This document shows positions 42,315 to 53,622 of a stretch of 64,000 nt of DNA, piece by piece. Each line of letters starts with the position of its first letter. Positions within the stretch are counted from its first letter, which is position 1. The DNA comes from Streptomyces sp. D2-8 (GTDB taxonomy: Bacteria; Actinomycetota; Actinomycetes; Streptomycetales; Streptomycetaceae). The stretch spans positions 1 to 64,000 of the forward strand of contig NZ_JAAHBP010000023.1 in the NCBI RefSeq assembly GCF_023184515.1, given 5' to 3'. Both the position numbers and the translations under genes were made by a program. Below the pieces are notes generated by a model. That model ran no database searches, was not told the DNA's origin, and saw only the letters and a program-made list of their open reading frames with translations.

Positions 42315-44120
42315 ATGCGTCGCCCTGTCGCACGGAATCTGACGGTCCTGGCGGTTTCGGCCGCTGTGGTGGTGTCGGTGGGGGCGGCGGCGCCGCCACC
42401 GGCCGCGCAGAGCCCCGGCGGTGAGAAAACCCCGCTGGCCGTCGGCTACGGCGGCGCCGTCTCGAGCGTCGACCCCGACGCCTCAGCCGCCGGGATCGAG
42501 GTCCTGAGGAAGGGCGGCAACGCCGTCGACGCGGCCGTCGCCACGGCCGCCGCACTCGGCGTCACCGAGCCCTACTCCGCCGGCATCGGCGGAGGCGGCT
42601 ACTTCGTCTACTACGACGCCAAGTCCCGCACGGTGCGTACCATCGACGGCCGCGAGACCGCCCCCCTGAGCGCCGACAAGAACCTGTTCCTCGAGAACGG
42701 CAAGCCCCTCGCCTTCGCCGACGCCGTCAGCAGCGGCCTGAGCGTCGGCACCCCGGGGACGCCCGCCACCTGGCAGACGGCGCTGGACCAGTGGGGCAGC
42801 AAGCGGCTCTCCAGCGTGCTGAAGCCGGCCGAGCGGATCGCCCGCGAGGGCTTCACGGTCGACGAGACCTTCCGCTCGCAGACGGCGTCCAACGAGGCCC
42901 GCTTCCGCTACTTCCCGGACACCGCCGAGCTGTTCCTGCCGGGCGGACGGCTCCCCGTCGTCGGCTCCACCTTCAAGAACCCCGATCTCGCCCGCACGTA
43001 CGCGGAGCTGGGACGCAAGGGCGTCGACGCGATCTACCACGGCCGGCTCGGCCGGGACATCGTCGACACGGTCAACAAGCCACCGGTGGATCCCGGCTCC
43101 GGCTGGAACGCCCGGCCCGGCGACCTGACCGCAAGGGATCTGGCCGCCTACCGCACCAAGCTCCAGGCGCCCACCAGAACCTCGTACCGCGGCCTCGGTG
43201 TCTACTCCATGGCGCCGTCCTCCTCCGGAGGCACGACGGTCGGTGAGGCGCTCAACATCCTCGAGCGGACCGACCTGTCCAAGGCGAGCAAGGCGCGCTA
43301 TCTGCACCGCTTCATCGAGGCCAGCAGGATCGCGTTCGCCGACCGCGGGCGGTGGGTGGGCGACCCCGCCTTCGAGGACGTGCCGACGAAGGAACTGCTG
43401 TCGCAGAGGTTCGCCGACTCGCGCGAGTGCCTCATCAAGGACGACGCGGTGCTCTCCAGCCCGGTCGCGCCCGGCGACCCGCGTCATCCGCAGCGGTGCG
43501 GCACGGGCGGCACGGCGGCTCCCACGACGTACGAGGGCGACAGCACCACGCATCTGACGGCGGCCGACAAGTGGGGGAACGTCGTCGCCTACACCCTCAC
43601 CATCGAGCAGACCGGTGGCAGCGGGATCACCGTCCCCGGGCGGGGATTCATCCTCAACAACGAACTGACCGACTTCTCCTTCACCCCGGCGAACCCGGCC
43701 GTGCACGACCCGAACCTCCCTGGTCCGGGCAAGCGCCCGCGGTCGTCGATCTCGCCGACGATCGTGCTGGACCGGCACCACAAGCCCGTGGTGGCGCTGG
43801 GGTCGCCGGGCGGCGCGACGATCATCACGACCGTTCTGCAGACGCTCACCGGCTTCGTCGACCGGGGGTTGCCGCTGGTCGACGCGATCGCCGCGCCCCG
43901 GGCCAGTCAGCGCAACGCCGCACAGACCGAGCTCGAACCCGGCCTGTACGACAGTGACCTGAGGAAGCAGCTCGAAGCGATCGGACACTCCTTCAAGGTC
44001 AACCCGGAGATCGGTGCCGCCACGGGTGTTCAGCGGCTGCCGGGCGGTAAGTGGCTGGCAGCCGCTGAGACCGTGCGGCGGGGTGGGGGGTCGGCGATGG
44101 TGGTGCGGCCCTCGCGTTGA
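42315..44120 (+). CDS. ggt: Gamma-glutamyltransferase
   Basis: A 601-residue exported N-terminal nucleophile hydrolase that cleaves glutathione and transfers gamma-glutamyl groups. The signal peptide is MRRPVARNLTVLAVSAAVVV. The large subunit has GGNAVDAAVATAAALGVTEP, SAGIGGGGYFVYYD and the glutamate-binding TIDGRETAP. Autoprocessing should occur before Thr411 in STTHLTAADKWGNVVAYTLT; downstream are LNNELTDFSF, RPRSSISPTIVL and GSPGGATIITTV. ATG 42315 is preferred to the GTG six bases upstream since GGAGG at 42305-42309 then has normal spacing. It converges on the Clp gene. Confidence 0.95.
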   Translation: MRRPVARNLTVLAVSAAVVVSVGAAAPPPAAQSPGGEKTPLAVGYGGAVSSVDPDASAAGIEVLRKGGNAVDAAVATAAALGVTEPYSAGIGGGGYFVYYDAKSRTVRTIDGRETAPLSADKNLFLENGKPLAFADAVSSGLSVGTPGTPATWQTALDQWGSKRLSSVLKPAERIAREGFTVDETFRSQTASNEARFRYFPDTAELFLPGGRLPVVGSTFKNPDLARTYAELGRKGVDAIYHGRLGRDIVDTVNKPPVDPGSGWNARPGDLTARDLAAYRTKLQAPTRTSYRGLGVYSMAPSSSGGTTVGEALNILERTDLSKASKARYLHRFIEASRIAFADRGRWVGDPAFEDVPTKELLSQRFADSRECLIKDDAVLSSPVAPGDPRHPQRCGTGGTAAPTTYEGDSTTHLTAADKWGNVVAYTLTIEQTGGSGITVPGRGFILNNELTDFSFTPANPAVHDPNLPGPGKRPRSSISPTIVLDRHHKPVVALGSPGGATIITTVLQTLTGFVDRGLPLVDAIAAPRASQRNAAQTELEPGLYDSDLRKQLEAIGHSFKVNPEIGAATGVQRLPGGKWLAAAETVRRGGGSAMVVRPSR

Positions 44121-44143
44121 CGGCCGTGTGCGGGTGCGTGGGG

Positions 44144-44169
44144 GGCTGGTCGCGCAGTTCCCCGCGCCC

Positions 44170-44172
<3 letters not shown>
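44144..44172 (+). repeat. Streptomyces interspersed repeat, copy A
   Basis: These 29 bases (beginning GGCTGGTCGCGCAGTTCCCC) are identical to the reverse complement of 54463-54491. It ends exactly at the TAG stop codon of the Clp gene, which it supplies on the minus strand. It contains CGCGCCCCTAACGGGGCGC-type symmetry extending to 44181. Confidence 0.85.
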
Positions 44173-46704
<2,532 letters not shown>

Positions 46705-46889
46705 GGGCCTTCCGTTCCCGGCGTCCCCGGCGCGCGGGCGGGGGACGCCCTCGCTGGTCGACGTGCCGGGGTCGGGTAACCCGGGTGGCAGCCGGTTACA
46801 CCTGGGGCGCGCTCGTACAACACCTTCGCACGATCGTCGGCTAGGGGCACCTTTGGGGCATACCGGGGGGAAGGGGCGGTCGGCGGGGT

Positions 46890-47657
46890 TCAGCGGGCCG
46901 TCAGGATCCTCGGCCCGGACTCCGTGATCGCCACCGTGTGCTCCGCGTGGGCCGCGCGGGAGCCGTCGTTCGTCCGCAGGGTCCAGCCGTCGGCGGCCGC
47001 GTGGAACGCGTCCGTGCCGCCCTTGATGACCATGGGCTCGATCGCCAGCACCATGCCGTGCCGGAGCCGCATGCCGCGCCCCGGGCGGCCCTCGTTCGGC
47101 ACCCCGGGGTCCTCGTGCATACGGCGGCCGATGCCGTGGCCGCCGAAGCCGTCCGGGATGCCGTAACCGGCGCCCCGGCACACCGTGCCGATCGCGTGGG
47201 CGATGTCGCCGATGCGATTGCCCACGACGGCGGCCTCGATGCCGGCCGCCAGGGCCCGCTCGGCGGTCTCGATCAGGCGGAGGTCCGCCTCCCGCGGGGT
47301 GCCCACGACGAAGCTGAGCGCCGAGTCGCCGACCCAGCCGCCCAGTTCCGCGCCGAAGTCGATGGAGACGAGGTCGCCGTCGCGCAGGCGGTAGCGGCCC
47401 GGGATGCCGTGCACGATCGCGTCGTTGACCGAGACGCAGAGGACGGCGGGGAACGGGGTCGGCGCGAAGGAGGGGCGGTAGCCGAGGAAGGGTGAGGTCG
47501 CGCCCGCCCCGCGCAGCACGCCGTGCGCCACCTCGTCCAGTTCCAGCAGGGGAACGCCCACGTCGGCGGCCTCCTGTACGGCCGTCAGGGCTCGGGCGAC
47601 GACCTGGCCCGCCTCGTGCATCGCGTCGATAGAAGTGTCTGTCTTCAGCTCCACCAT
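46890..47657 (-). CDS. map: Type I methionine aminopeptidase
   Basis: A 255-residue metalloprotease that removes the N-terminal Met from nascent proteins. Metal ligands are in place: Asp in LVSIDFGAELGGWVGDSALS (two), His in GHGIGRRMHEDPG, Glu in MVLAIEPMVI and Glu in AAHAEHTVAIT. The substrate His is in IVHGIPG. It is divergent from the XRE regulator with only 32 bases between starts, and its mRNA may lack a leader. It is not in the usual secY-adk-map context, so it is probably a second copy, a frequent situation in Streptomyces. Confidence 0.94.
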   Translation of the reverse strand: MVELKTDTSIDAMHEAGQVVARALTAVQEAADVGVPLLELDEVAHGVLRGAGATSPFLGYRPSFAPTPFPAVLCVSVNDAIVHGIPGRYRLRDGDLVSIDFGAELGGWVGDSALSFVVGTPREADLRLIETAERALAAGIEAAVVGNRIGDIAHAIGTVCRGAGYGIPDGFGGHGIGRRMHEDPGVPNEGRPGRGMRLRHGMVLAIEPMVIKGGTDAFHAAADGWTLRTNDGSRAAHAEHTVAITESGPRILTAR

Positions 47658-47664
47658 GCCAATT

Positions 47665-47684
47665 ACTATACCGGTATTAGAATG
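47665..47684. promoter_or_regulatory. Overlapping divergent promoters with palindromic operator
   Basis: ATACCGGTAT (47668-47677) is a perfect 10-bp palindrome in a 32-base divergent gap. TAGAAT (47679-47684) is a good -10 box five bases before the XRE ATG, and on the other strand TATAGT (47670-47665) lies seven bases before the map ATG, spacings that fit leaderless transcripts in both directions. The palindrome overlaps one -10 box and abuts the other, so the XRE protein may repress both genes. Confidence 0.55.
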
Positions 47685-47689
47685 GGGGC

Positions 47690-47941
47690 ATGGTGCGCAC
47701 CCCTCTCACTCCCGAAGAACGCGAACGCGGCGAGCGGCTCGGCCGGTTGCTGCGTGAGGCACGTGGTGGCCGGAGCATGGCGGAGATCGCGGCGAACGCG
47801 GGCATCTCCGCGGAGACCCTCCGGAAGATCGAGACCGGGCGGGCCCCGACCCCGGCCTTCTTCACGGTGGCCGCGCTGGCCGGAGTCCTCGGACTGTCCA
47901 TGGACGAACTGGCCGGGCAGTGCGTGCTGGTGCCCGTCTGA
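47690..47941 (+). CDS. Small XRE-family transcriptional regulator
   Basis: An 83-residue DNA-binding protein consisting of little more than a helix-turn-helix: RLGRLLREARGGRSMAEIAA, NAGISAETLRKIETGRAPTP and ALAGVLGLSMDELA. The recognition helix is in ISAETLRKIETG. No ligand domain is present. It is divergent from map, and the palindrome between them is the natural target for autoregulation. The conservation of the pair in Streptomyces is recalled, not checked. Confidence 0.88.
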   Translation: MVRTPLTPEERERGERLGRLLREARGGRSMAEIAANAGISAETLRKIETGRAPTPAFFTVAALAGVLGLSMDELAGQCVLVPV

Positions 47942-48038
47942 GGCTCCTGCGCCGCGCGTGAAAACTCCCCGTAGCACGTCCGTAACACGACTGGTGTTGC
48001 CTACGGGGCGGAGTGCTCCGGTCTCAGGGAGTTGAGCG

Positions 48039-49544
48039 ATGGCGGCGGATCAACTCCCGGCTGAAGTCGGGGAGTTCGCGACCTACCTGGACGGTCTGCT
48101 GGCACGCCTCGACCCGTCCGGCGGCTGGTTCGCGGTGTTCTGGCAGCGCGACCCGGAGGGCATGCGGGCCTGCCTCGACGGACGCGAGATGCCGCCCTGG
48201 GACGTGGTCGAGGCGCTGCTCCAGGACCTCGCCGGGCAGTACGGCCCGGCGGGAGCCGGCCCGGAGACGGACCGCGCCCGCGCCCTGCACGCCGCCGCGC
48301 TCGCCGCGTACGACACCCGGCCCGGGGGCCGTGACGCCCTCGGCGACCGCCTCGACGTCATGCTCCGCGAACAGAAGTACGCCGCCGAGCGCCAGGCCGC
48401 CCTGGCCCGCCACCTGACCTCGGCCACGACCCGCGAACAGGCGGACGCCCTGCGCCTGGACCTGGCCTGGGCACGCGACGACCACGAACGGGCCGGCGCG
48501 CGATGCGCGGAACTCCGGGCCCGGCTGGCGTACGTGAACCGGCGTGACCAGGGGGTGTCCCCGAGAGCGTGGAGTGAGGGCGAGGGGCTGCGCGGCGCCG
48601 GGGCAGGTTCGTCAGCGGCCGGGGACCCGTACGATCCCGGGCCACCCTCGGCTGCGAGGGGCGCCGTCGACCCGGACACCGGGCGTCCCGCCCAGCGGCA
48701 TCCGGCGAGCCGGACCGCCGCCGGGGAAGCCGCCGCAGGCGTTTCCGACGCGTTCACCGTTCCAGCCCCGGCCCCATCGCCCGCCCCCGAACCCCCCACC
48801 CCCAAGCAGCGCAAGCGCCGTCGCGGGAGTGCTCGCTTCGCCGGGATGGCGGACGAGGAGGTCGCAGCCGCCGCCGTGCCGCCCGCTGTCGTGCCGACCC
48901 TGCCCGCACCCGCCCCCACGACCACAGGCCGTACCCCGCGCGGCGCGCGCTTCGCCGGGGCCGCCGAGGAGGCGGTGGCGGAGCGCCGGGCGCCGGAGGC
49001 CCACGCGGCCGGGGCCGCGGACCGGGCCGAGGTCGGACGGACCGTGGAGGTGCTGGCCCGGTTGCGGAGCGAGGGGCGCAGCGGGGAGGCCCACGCGCTG
49101 CTGGCCGAGGTCGTCTCGTGGGAGCCCGGCCGGTTTCCGCTGCTCGCGGAGCGGCTGCACCTCGCCGGGCTGGACGCCGACTGGCAGACCCTGCTGTGGG
49201 AGGCCGCCTCGCTGCCCGCCGGGCGGCTGGTCGCCGCCGCCGACGCGCTGGTCGCGGCCGGACGGGCGGGGGACGGGCGGCAGATGCTCCGGCAGGGCCT
49301 CGCACGGCCGCCGGGAGAGATCGGGGAGGCCGTCCTCGGCCTGGCCGCCGCGGGGCACGACCGCGAGGTGCGCGTGCTGCTCGACGCGTATGTCCGGGCC
49401 CGTACCCCCGAAGAGGCCGCCCGCAGCGCCGAACCCGATCCGGGGCGCCTCGTACCGCTTCTGCTGGAGGCCGCCCGGGACGTGTCGGAGGAGCGCCGCT
49501 GGGATGTCGTGTACGCCCTGCGGGTCGCCGGATTCCCCGCCTGA
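48039..49544 (+). CDS. Conserved hypothetical protein, low-complexity middle
   Basis: A 501-residue soluble protein starting MAADQLPAEVGEFATYLDGL. Residues 1-165 are helical (WFAVFWQRDPEGMRACLDGR, YAAERQAALARHLTSATTRE). Residues 170-330 are Pro/Ala-rich and contain a short duplication, RGSARFAGMADEEVAAA and RGARFAGAAEEAVAER. Residues 335-501 are helical repeats (LARLRSEGRSGEAHALLAEV, LLAERLHLAGLDADWQTLLW). It lies upstream of the pyrimidine genes with a 170-base gap. I do not recognise a function; the C-terminal part looks like a TPR/HEAT-like scaffold. Confidence 0.78.
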   Translation: MAADQLPAEVGEFATYLDGLLARLDPSGGWFAVFWQRDPEGMRACLDGREMPPWDVVEALLQDLAGQYGPAGAGPETDRARALHAAALAAYDTRPGGRDALGDRLDVMLREQKYAAERQAALARHLTSATTREQADALRLDLAWARDDHERAGARCAELRARLAYVNRRDQGVSPRAWSEGEGLRGAGAGSSAAGDPYDPGPPSAARGAVDPDTGRPAQRHPASRTAAGEAAAGVSDAFTVPAPAPSPAPEPPTPKQRKRRRGSARFAGMADEEVAAAAVPPAVVPTLPAPAPTTTGRTPRGARFAGAAEEAVAERRAPEAHAAGAADRAEVGRTVEVLARLRSEGRSGEAHALLAEVVSWEPGRFPLLAERLHLAGLDADWQTLLWEAASLPAGRLVAAADALVAAGRAGDGRQMLRQGLARPPGEIGEAVLGLAAAGHDREVRVLLDAYVRARTPEEAARSAEPDPGRLVPLLLEAARDVSEERRWDVVYALRVAGFPA

Positions 49545-49714
49545 ACGGCGATGCCGCGCCCCGGGCGACTCACCCACAGGAGTGCGAATCGCGCAATGCC
49601 CCGCGGGTTGGCGACGATGGTCTTGGCAACCCCGTGCCAGAGGCTTACGTTCGTGGCTCTACGGCCCGCTTCTACGGGCGTAGAGGCGCAGACGTCGCGT
49701 CGAAGGAGCAGCTC

Positions 49715-50557
49715 ATGGCCAACGTCGTACGTGCCGCCCTGGTCCAGGCCACCTGGACCGGCGACACCGAGTCCATGGTGGCGAAACACGAGGAGCACGC
49801 CCGCGAGGCGGCCCGCCGGGGCGCGAAGATCATCGGGTTCCAGGAAGTCTTCAACAGCCCCTACTTCTGTCAGGTCCAGGAGCCCGAGCACTACCGCTGG
49901 GCCGAGGCCGTCCCCGACGGCCCGACCGTGCGCCGGATGCAGGACCTCGCCCGCGAGACCGGCATGGTGATCGTCGTGCCGGTGTTCGAGGTCGAGCAGT
50001 CGGGCTTCTACTACAACACCGCGGCCGTGATCGACTCCGACGGCAGCTACCTCGGCAAGTACCGCAAGCACCACATCCCTCAGGTCAAGGGCTTCTGGGA
50101 GAAGTACTACTTCAAGCCGGGCAACCTCGGCTGGCCCGTCTTCGACACGTCCGTCGGCCGCGTCGGGGTCTACATCTGCTACGACCGCCACTTCCCGGAG
50201 GGCTGGCGGCAGCTCGGCCTGGCCGGTGCCCAGCTGGTCTACAACCCCTCCGCCACCCACCGCGGCCTGTCCTCCCACCTGTGGCGGCTGGAGCAGCCCG
50301 CCGCGGCCGTCGCCAACGAGTACTTCGTCGCCGCGATCAACCGTGTCGGCCAGGAGGAGTACGGCGACAACGACTTCTACGGGACGTCGTACTTCGTCGA
50401 CCCGCGCGGGCAGTTCGTCGGCGACGTCGCCAGCGACAGCACGGAGGAACTGGTCATCCGGGACCTCGACCTCGACCTCATCGAAGAAGTGCGGCAGCAG
50501 TGGGCCTTCTACCGCGATCGCCGCCCCGACGCCTACGAAGGGCTGGTGCAGCCGTGA
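49715..50557 (+). CDS. Nitrilase-family beta-ureidopropionase (N-carbamoyl-beta-alanine amidohydrolase), copy 1
   Basis: A 280-residue carbon-nitrogen hydrolase, MANVVRAALVQATWTGDTES. The catalytic triad is Glu44 (GFQEVFN), Lys118 (KYRKHHIPQ) and Cys155 (VYICYDRHFPEGWR). The set YGDNDFYGTSYFVDP is typical of the subgroup acting on N-carbamoyl-beta-alanine in reductive pyrimidine degradation, giving beta-alanine, CO2 and ammonia. The ATG at 49715 has AAGGAG upstream. Its stop overlaps the aminotransferase start (GTGA), so both are translated together. A second, closely similar copy lies at 53623. Confidence 0.9.
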   Translation: MANVVRAALVQATWTGDTESMVAKHEEHAREAARRGAKIIGFQEVFNSPYFCQVQEPEHYRWAEAVPDGPTVRRMQDLARETGMVIVVPVFEVEQSGFYYNTAAVIDSDGSYLGKYRKHHIPQVKGFWEKYYFKPGNLGWPVFDTSVGRVGVYICYDRHFPEGWRQLGLAGAQLVYNPSATHRGLSSHLWRLEQPAAAVANEYFVAAINRVGQEEYGDNDFYGTSYFVDPRGQFVGDVASDSTEELVIRDLDLDLIEEVRQQWAFYRDRRPDAYEGLVQP

Positions 50558-51840
50558 CCCACGACCTCCTGGGCCGCCACCGGGCCGTGCTCCCGGACTG
50601 GCTCGCCCTCTACTACGAGGAGCCCCTCGAGATCACCCACGGCGAGGGCCGCCACGTCTGGGACGCCCAGGGCAACCGGTACCTCGACTTCTTCGGCGGC
50701 ATCCTCACCACCATGACGGCGCACGCGCTGCCCGAGGTGACGAAGGCGGTGAGCGAGCAGGCCGGCCGGATCATCCACTCCTCGACCCTCTACCTCAACC
50801 GCCCGATGGTCGAACTCGCCGAGCGCATTGCCCAGTTGAGTGGCATCCCGGACGCCCGTGTCTTCTTCACCACGTCCGGCACCGAGGCCAACGACACCGC
50901 CCTGCTGCTGGCCACGGCGTACCGGCGCAGCAACACGATCCTGGCGATGCGCAACAGCTACCACGGCCGTTCCTTCAGCGCCGTCGGCATCACCGGCAAC
51001 AGCGGCTGGTCCCCGACCTCGCTCTCCCCGCTCCAGACGCTGTACGTCCACGGCGGCGTGCGCACCCGCGGCCCGTTCGCCTCCCTCAGCGACGACGACT
51101 ACATCGCGGCCTGCGTCGACGACCTGTTGGACCTGCTCGGCCACACCCGCGCCCCGGCCGCGCTGATCGCCGAACCCGTCCAGGGCGTCGGCGGCTTCAC
51201 GGCGCCGCCGGACGGGCTGTACGCGGCCTTCCGCGAGGTGCTGCACGAACGCGGCATCCTGTGGATCGCCGACGAGGTGCAGACCGGCTGGGGCCGCACC
51301 GGCGAGCACTTCTGGGGCTGGCAGGCCCACGGGCGCAACGGCCCGCCGGACATCGTGACCTTCGCCAAGGGCATCGGCAACGGCATGTCCATCGGCGGCG
51401 TCGTCGCCCGCTCCGAGATCATGAACTGCCTGGACTCCAACAGCATCTCCACGTTCGGCGGCACCCAGATCACCATGGCGGCGGGCCTCGCCAACCTCAA
51501 CTACCTGCTGGAACACGACCTCCAGGGCAACGCCCGGCGCGTCGGCGGCCTGCTCATCGAGCGGCTGCGGGCCGTCGCCGCGCACGTTCCGGCGGTACGG
51601 GAGGTACGCGGCCGGGGGCTGATGATCGGCATCGAGATCACCGAACCGGGGACCGACACGGCCGATCCGCAGGCCGCCGCGGCCGTCCTGGAGGCGGCGC
51701 GCGAGGGCGGCCTGCTGATCGGCAAGGGCGGTGGCCACAACACCAGTTCACTGCGCGTCGCCCCGCCGCTGTCCCTCAACGTCGCGGAGGCCGAGGAGGG
51801 CGCCGCGATCCTCGAGAACGCTCTGAGGAGCATCCGGTAG
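50554..51840 (+). CDS. Class III omega-aminotransferase (beta-alanine/aminoisobutyrate type)
   Basis: A 428-residue PLP enzyme starting VTHDLLGRHRAVLPDWLALY. The fold-type I landmarks are RYLDFFGGILTTMTAHALPE, FFTTSGTEANDTALLLATAY, LIAEPVQGVGGFTAPP, IADEVQTGWGRTGEHFWGWQ and the PLP-Lys272 in TFAKGIGNGMSIGG. Overlapping the beta-ureidopropionase by four bases, it is the likely next step, transferring the amino group of beta-alanine (or 3-aminoisobutyrate from thymine) to a keto acid. Subfamily assignment rests on context. Confidence 0.9.
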   Translation: MTHDLLGRHRAVLPDWLALYYEEPLEITHGEGRHVWDAQGNRYLDFFGGILTTMTAHALPEVTKAVSEQAGRIIHSSTLYLNRPMVELAERIAQLSGIPDARVFFTTSGTEANDTALLLATAYRRSNTILAMRNSYHGRSFSAVGITGNSGWSPTSLSPLQTLYVHGGVRTRGPFASLSDDDYIAACVDDLLDLLGHTRAPAALIAEPVQGVGGFTAPPDGLYAAFREVLHERGILWIADEVQTGWGRTGEHFWGWQAHGRNGPPDIVTFAKGIGNGMSIGGVVARSEIMNCLDSNSISTFGGTQITMAAGLANLNYLLEHDLQGNARRVGGLLIERLRAVAAHVPAVREVRGRGLMIGIEITEPGTDTADPQAAAAVLEAAREGGLLIGKGGGHNTSSLRVAPPLSLNVAEAEEGAAILENALRSIR

Positions 51841-51868
51841 CAGTGCACTGAGCAAGGGACCCGCCACC

Positions 51869-53467
51869 ATGACCATCACCCCGGATTCCCTGGAACCGGC
51901 CCTGTCCGTCCGGCAGGTCCTCACCCTGGAGCGGGTGCTCGCCGGGGAGCCCGAGGTGGTGGCCGGCGCGAGCCATCTCGACCGGCCGGTGCGCTGGGTG
52001 CACGTCGCCGAGGCCGCCGACGTCGGTGTGATGCTCAGCGGTGGCGAGATGGTCCTCACCACCGGTGTGCTGCTCGCCGGCGACGAGGACAAGCAGGCCG
52101 AGTACGTCCGGTCGCTGCACCGCGCGGAGGCCGCAGCCGTCGTCCTCGGACTCGGCCGCGCCTTCCCCGCGGCGCCGGACGTGATGCGCCGGGCGGCCGA
52201 GCGGTGCGGACTGCCGATGGTCGTCCTGCACCGGCCCTTCCCCTTCGCCGAACTGACCGAGGAGGTCCAGTCGCGGCTGGTGCGGCGTAAGTTCGCCGTC
52301 GTCAGCCTCTCCGAAGCCGTCCGCACCGAACTCACCGCCCTCATCACCGCCGGCGCCCCGCTGCAACGCCTGCTCGACGAGGTCGCCCGGCACAGCGCCT
52401 GCCCGGTCGTCGTCACCAACCTCGCCCACCGCGTCCTCGGCACGGCCGGGGAGCGGCCCGCGGTGGACGACGTGCTGCGCGACTGGGAGCGCATCGCCCG
52501 GCAGGCATGGGGGCACCACCCAGGCCGTTCAGGCACTGGGGGAGGCACCGAGGGCGACGGCTGGATCCGCGCCGAACTGGGCGGGCGCGGCGAACGGTGG
52601 GGCCGGATCGTGCTGTGCGGATACCGCGGCGACACCGCCACCGGACGGCTGCTGGCCGACCGCGCCGCCGAGGCCCTCGTCCTGCACCGCATGCTCGGCG
52701 GCGGCGCCGCGTGCTCCTGGGAGGAGCAGTCCGCACAGAGCCTGCTGACCGACCTGGTCAGCGGCGTCGTACCGGCACGGCAACTGCTGCCCCGGGCCCG
52801 CGCGGCCGGGCTGCCGGTCAACCGGCGCACCTTCGTGCCGCTGGTGGTCCGCGACGGCGACCCCGCCCGCCTCGAACGGCTCCTGCGGCTGCTGGGCCTG
52901 CCCGGGCTGGTCGCCGAACTCGCCGACGGGGCCACCGCCGTGCTGCTCAGCCTGCCCCGGGACCAGGACGCGGGCGCCCTCGCCGTGCACTTCGCGACCC
53001 GGCTGCGCACCGAGTCCGGCGCGCACCACACGGTCGTGGCCGCGGCCGAACCCCGTGCCGCCTGGGACGACGTACCCACCGGACTGCGCGAGGCCCAGCA
53101 CGTCGCGGACGCCGTGGCCGACTCCTCCGCCGTCCTCGACCTCCCGTCGGTGGTGCGCCTCAAGGACGTCCACCTGCGGGGCCTGATCCGCCTGCTGCGC
53201 GACGACCCGCATGTGCAGTCCTTCGCGGAGCGGGAGCTGGACGGGCTGCTGTGCGAGACCGAGGAGGACCTGCTGTCGGTGCTGCGCACCTACCTGGCCA
53301 CCGGCCGCAACAAGTCCCGCACCGCACAGCTCCACCACGTCTCCCGGCCGGCCCTCTACCGCCGCCTGGAGGCGATACAGGTGCGCCTCGGGGTGGACCT
53401 CGACGACTTCGAGCAGGCCGCCTCGGTGCACATCGCACTCCTCGCGCACGACGCGCAACAGCAGTGA
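51869..53467 (+). CDS. PucR-family transcriptional regulator
   Basis: A 532-residue regulator. The N-terminal PucR domain (VRQVLTLERVLAGEPEVVAG, PVRWVHVAEAADVGVMLSGG) senses purine or pyrimidine breakdown products; a middle GGDEF-like region follows (NRRTFVPLVVRDGDPARLER), and the C-terminal HTH_30 is LLSVLRTYLATGRNKSRTAQ and VSRPALYRRLEAIQVRLGVD. It starts 28 bases after the aminotransferase and stands just before the second half of the pyrimidine cluster, which it most likely controls through the repeats at 53505-53573. Confidence 0.9.
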   Translation: MTITPDSLEPALSVRQVLTLERVLAGEPEVVAGASHLDRPVRWVHVAEAADVGVMLSGGEMVLTTGVLLAGDEDKQAEYVRSLHRAEAAAVVLGLGRAFPAAPDVMRRAAERCGLPMVVLHRPFPFAELTEEVQSRLVRRKFAVVSLSEAVRTELTALITAGAPLQRLLDEVARHSACPVVVTNLAHRVLGTAGERPAVDDVLRDWERIARQAWGHHPGRSGTGGGTEGDGWIRAELGGRGERWGRIVLCGYRGDTATGRLLADRAAEALVLHRMLGGGAACSWEEQSAQSLLTDLVSGVVPARQLLPRARAAGLPVNRRTFVPLVVRDGDPARLERLLRLLGLPGLVAELADGATAVLLSLPRDQDAGALAVHFATRLRTESGAHHTVVAAAEPRAAWDDVPTGLREAQHVADAVADSSAVLDLPSVVRLKDVHLRGLIRLLRDDPHVQSFAERELDGLLCETEEDLLSVLRTYLATGRNKSRTAQLHHVSRPALYRRLEAIQVRLGVDLDDFEQAASVHIALLAHDAQQQ

Positions 53468-53504
53468 AACACGCGACCACCTGGGAAAACGGCGGTGAAA
53501 CATG

Positions 53505-53573
53505 GGTCTTTGGCAGAGTGACACGGTGGCACGCCGCACGCCCTCAGACGTGACACGGTGCAACTCAAAGACC
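53505..53573. promoter_or_regulatory. Candidate PucR operator and promoter region of the hydA operon
   Basis: GGTCTTTG (53505-53512) and CAAAGACC (53566-53573) form an 8-bp inverted repeat. Between them GTGACACGGTG occurs twice (53518-53528 and 53550-53560), 32 bases apart, about three helical turns. The nearest start is the second beta-ureidopropionase at 53623. The symmetry and position suggest cooperative binding of PucR; not proven. Confidence 0.45.
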
Positions 53574-53622
53574 ACCACGCGACTTCCTAGGCTCACGGCA
53601 CACCGAGCGACCGGAGGTCCCG

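Noticed and set aside
46705..46889. HspR (HAIR) or CIRCE operator before the Clp gene
   Set aside because: No CTTGAGT-N7-ACTCAAG or TTAGCACTC-N9-GAGTGCTAA pattern is present in the gap.
46705..47181. N-terminal extension of the Clp ATPase by 159 residues
   Set aside because: The extension is antisense/out of frame to the aminopeptidase gene; the Met at 46704 has a ribosome site and gives a normal Clp N-terminus.
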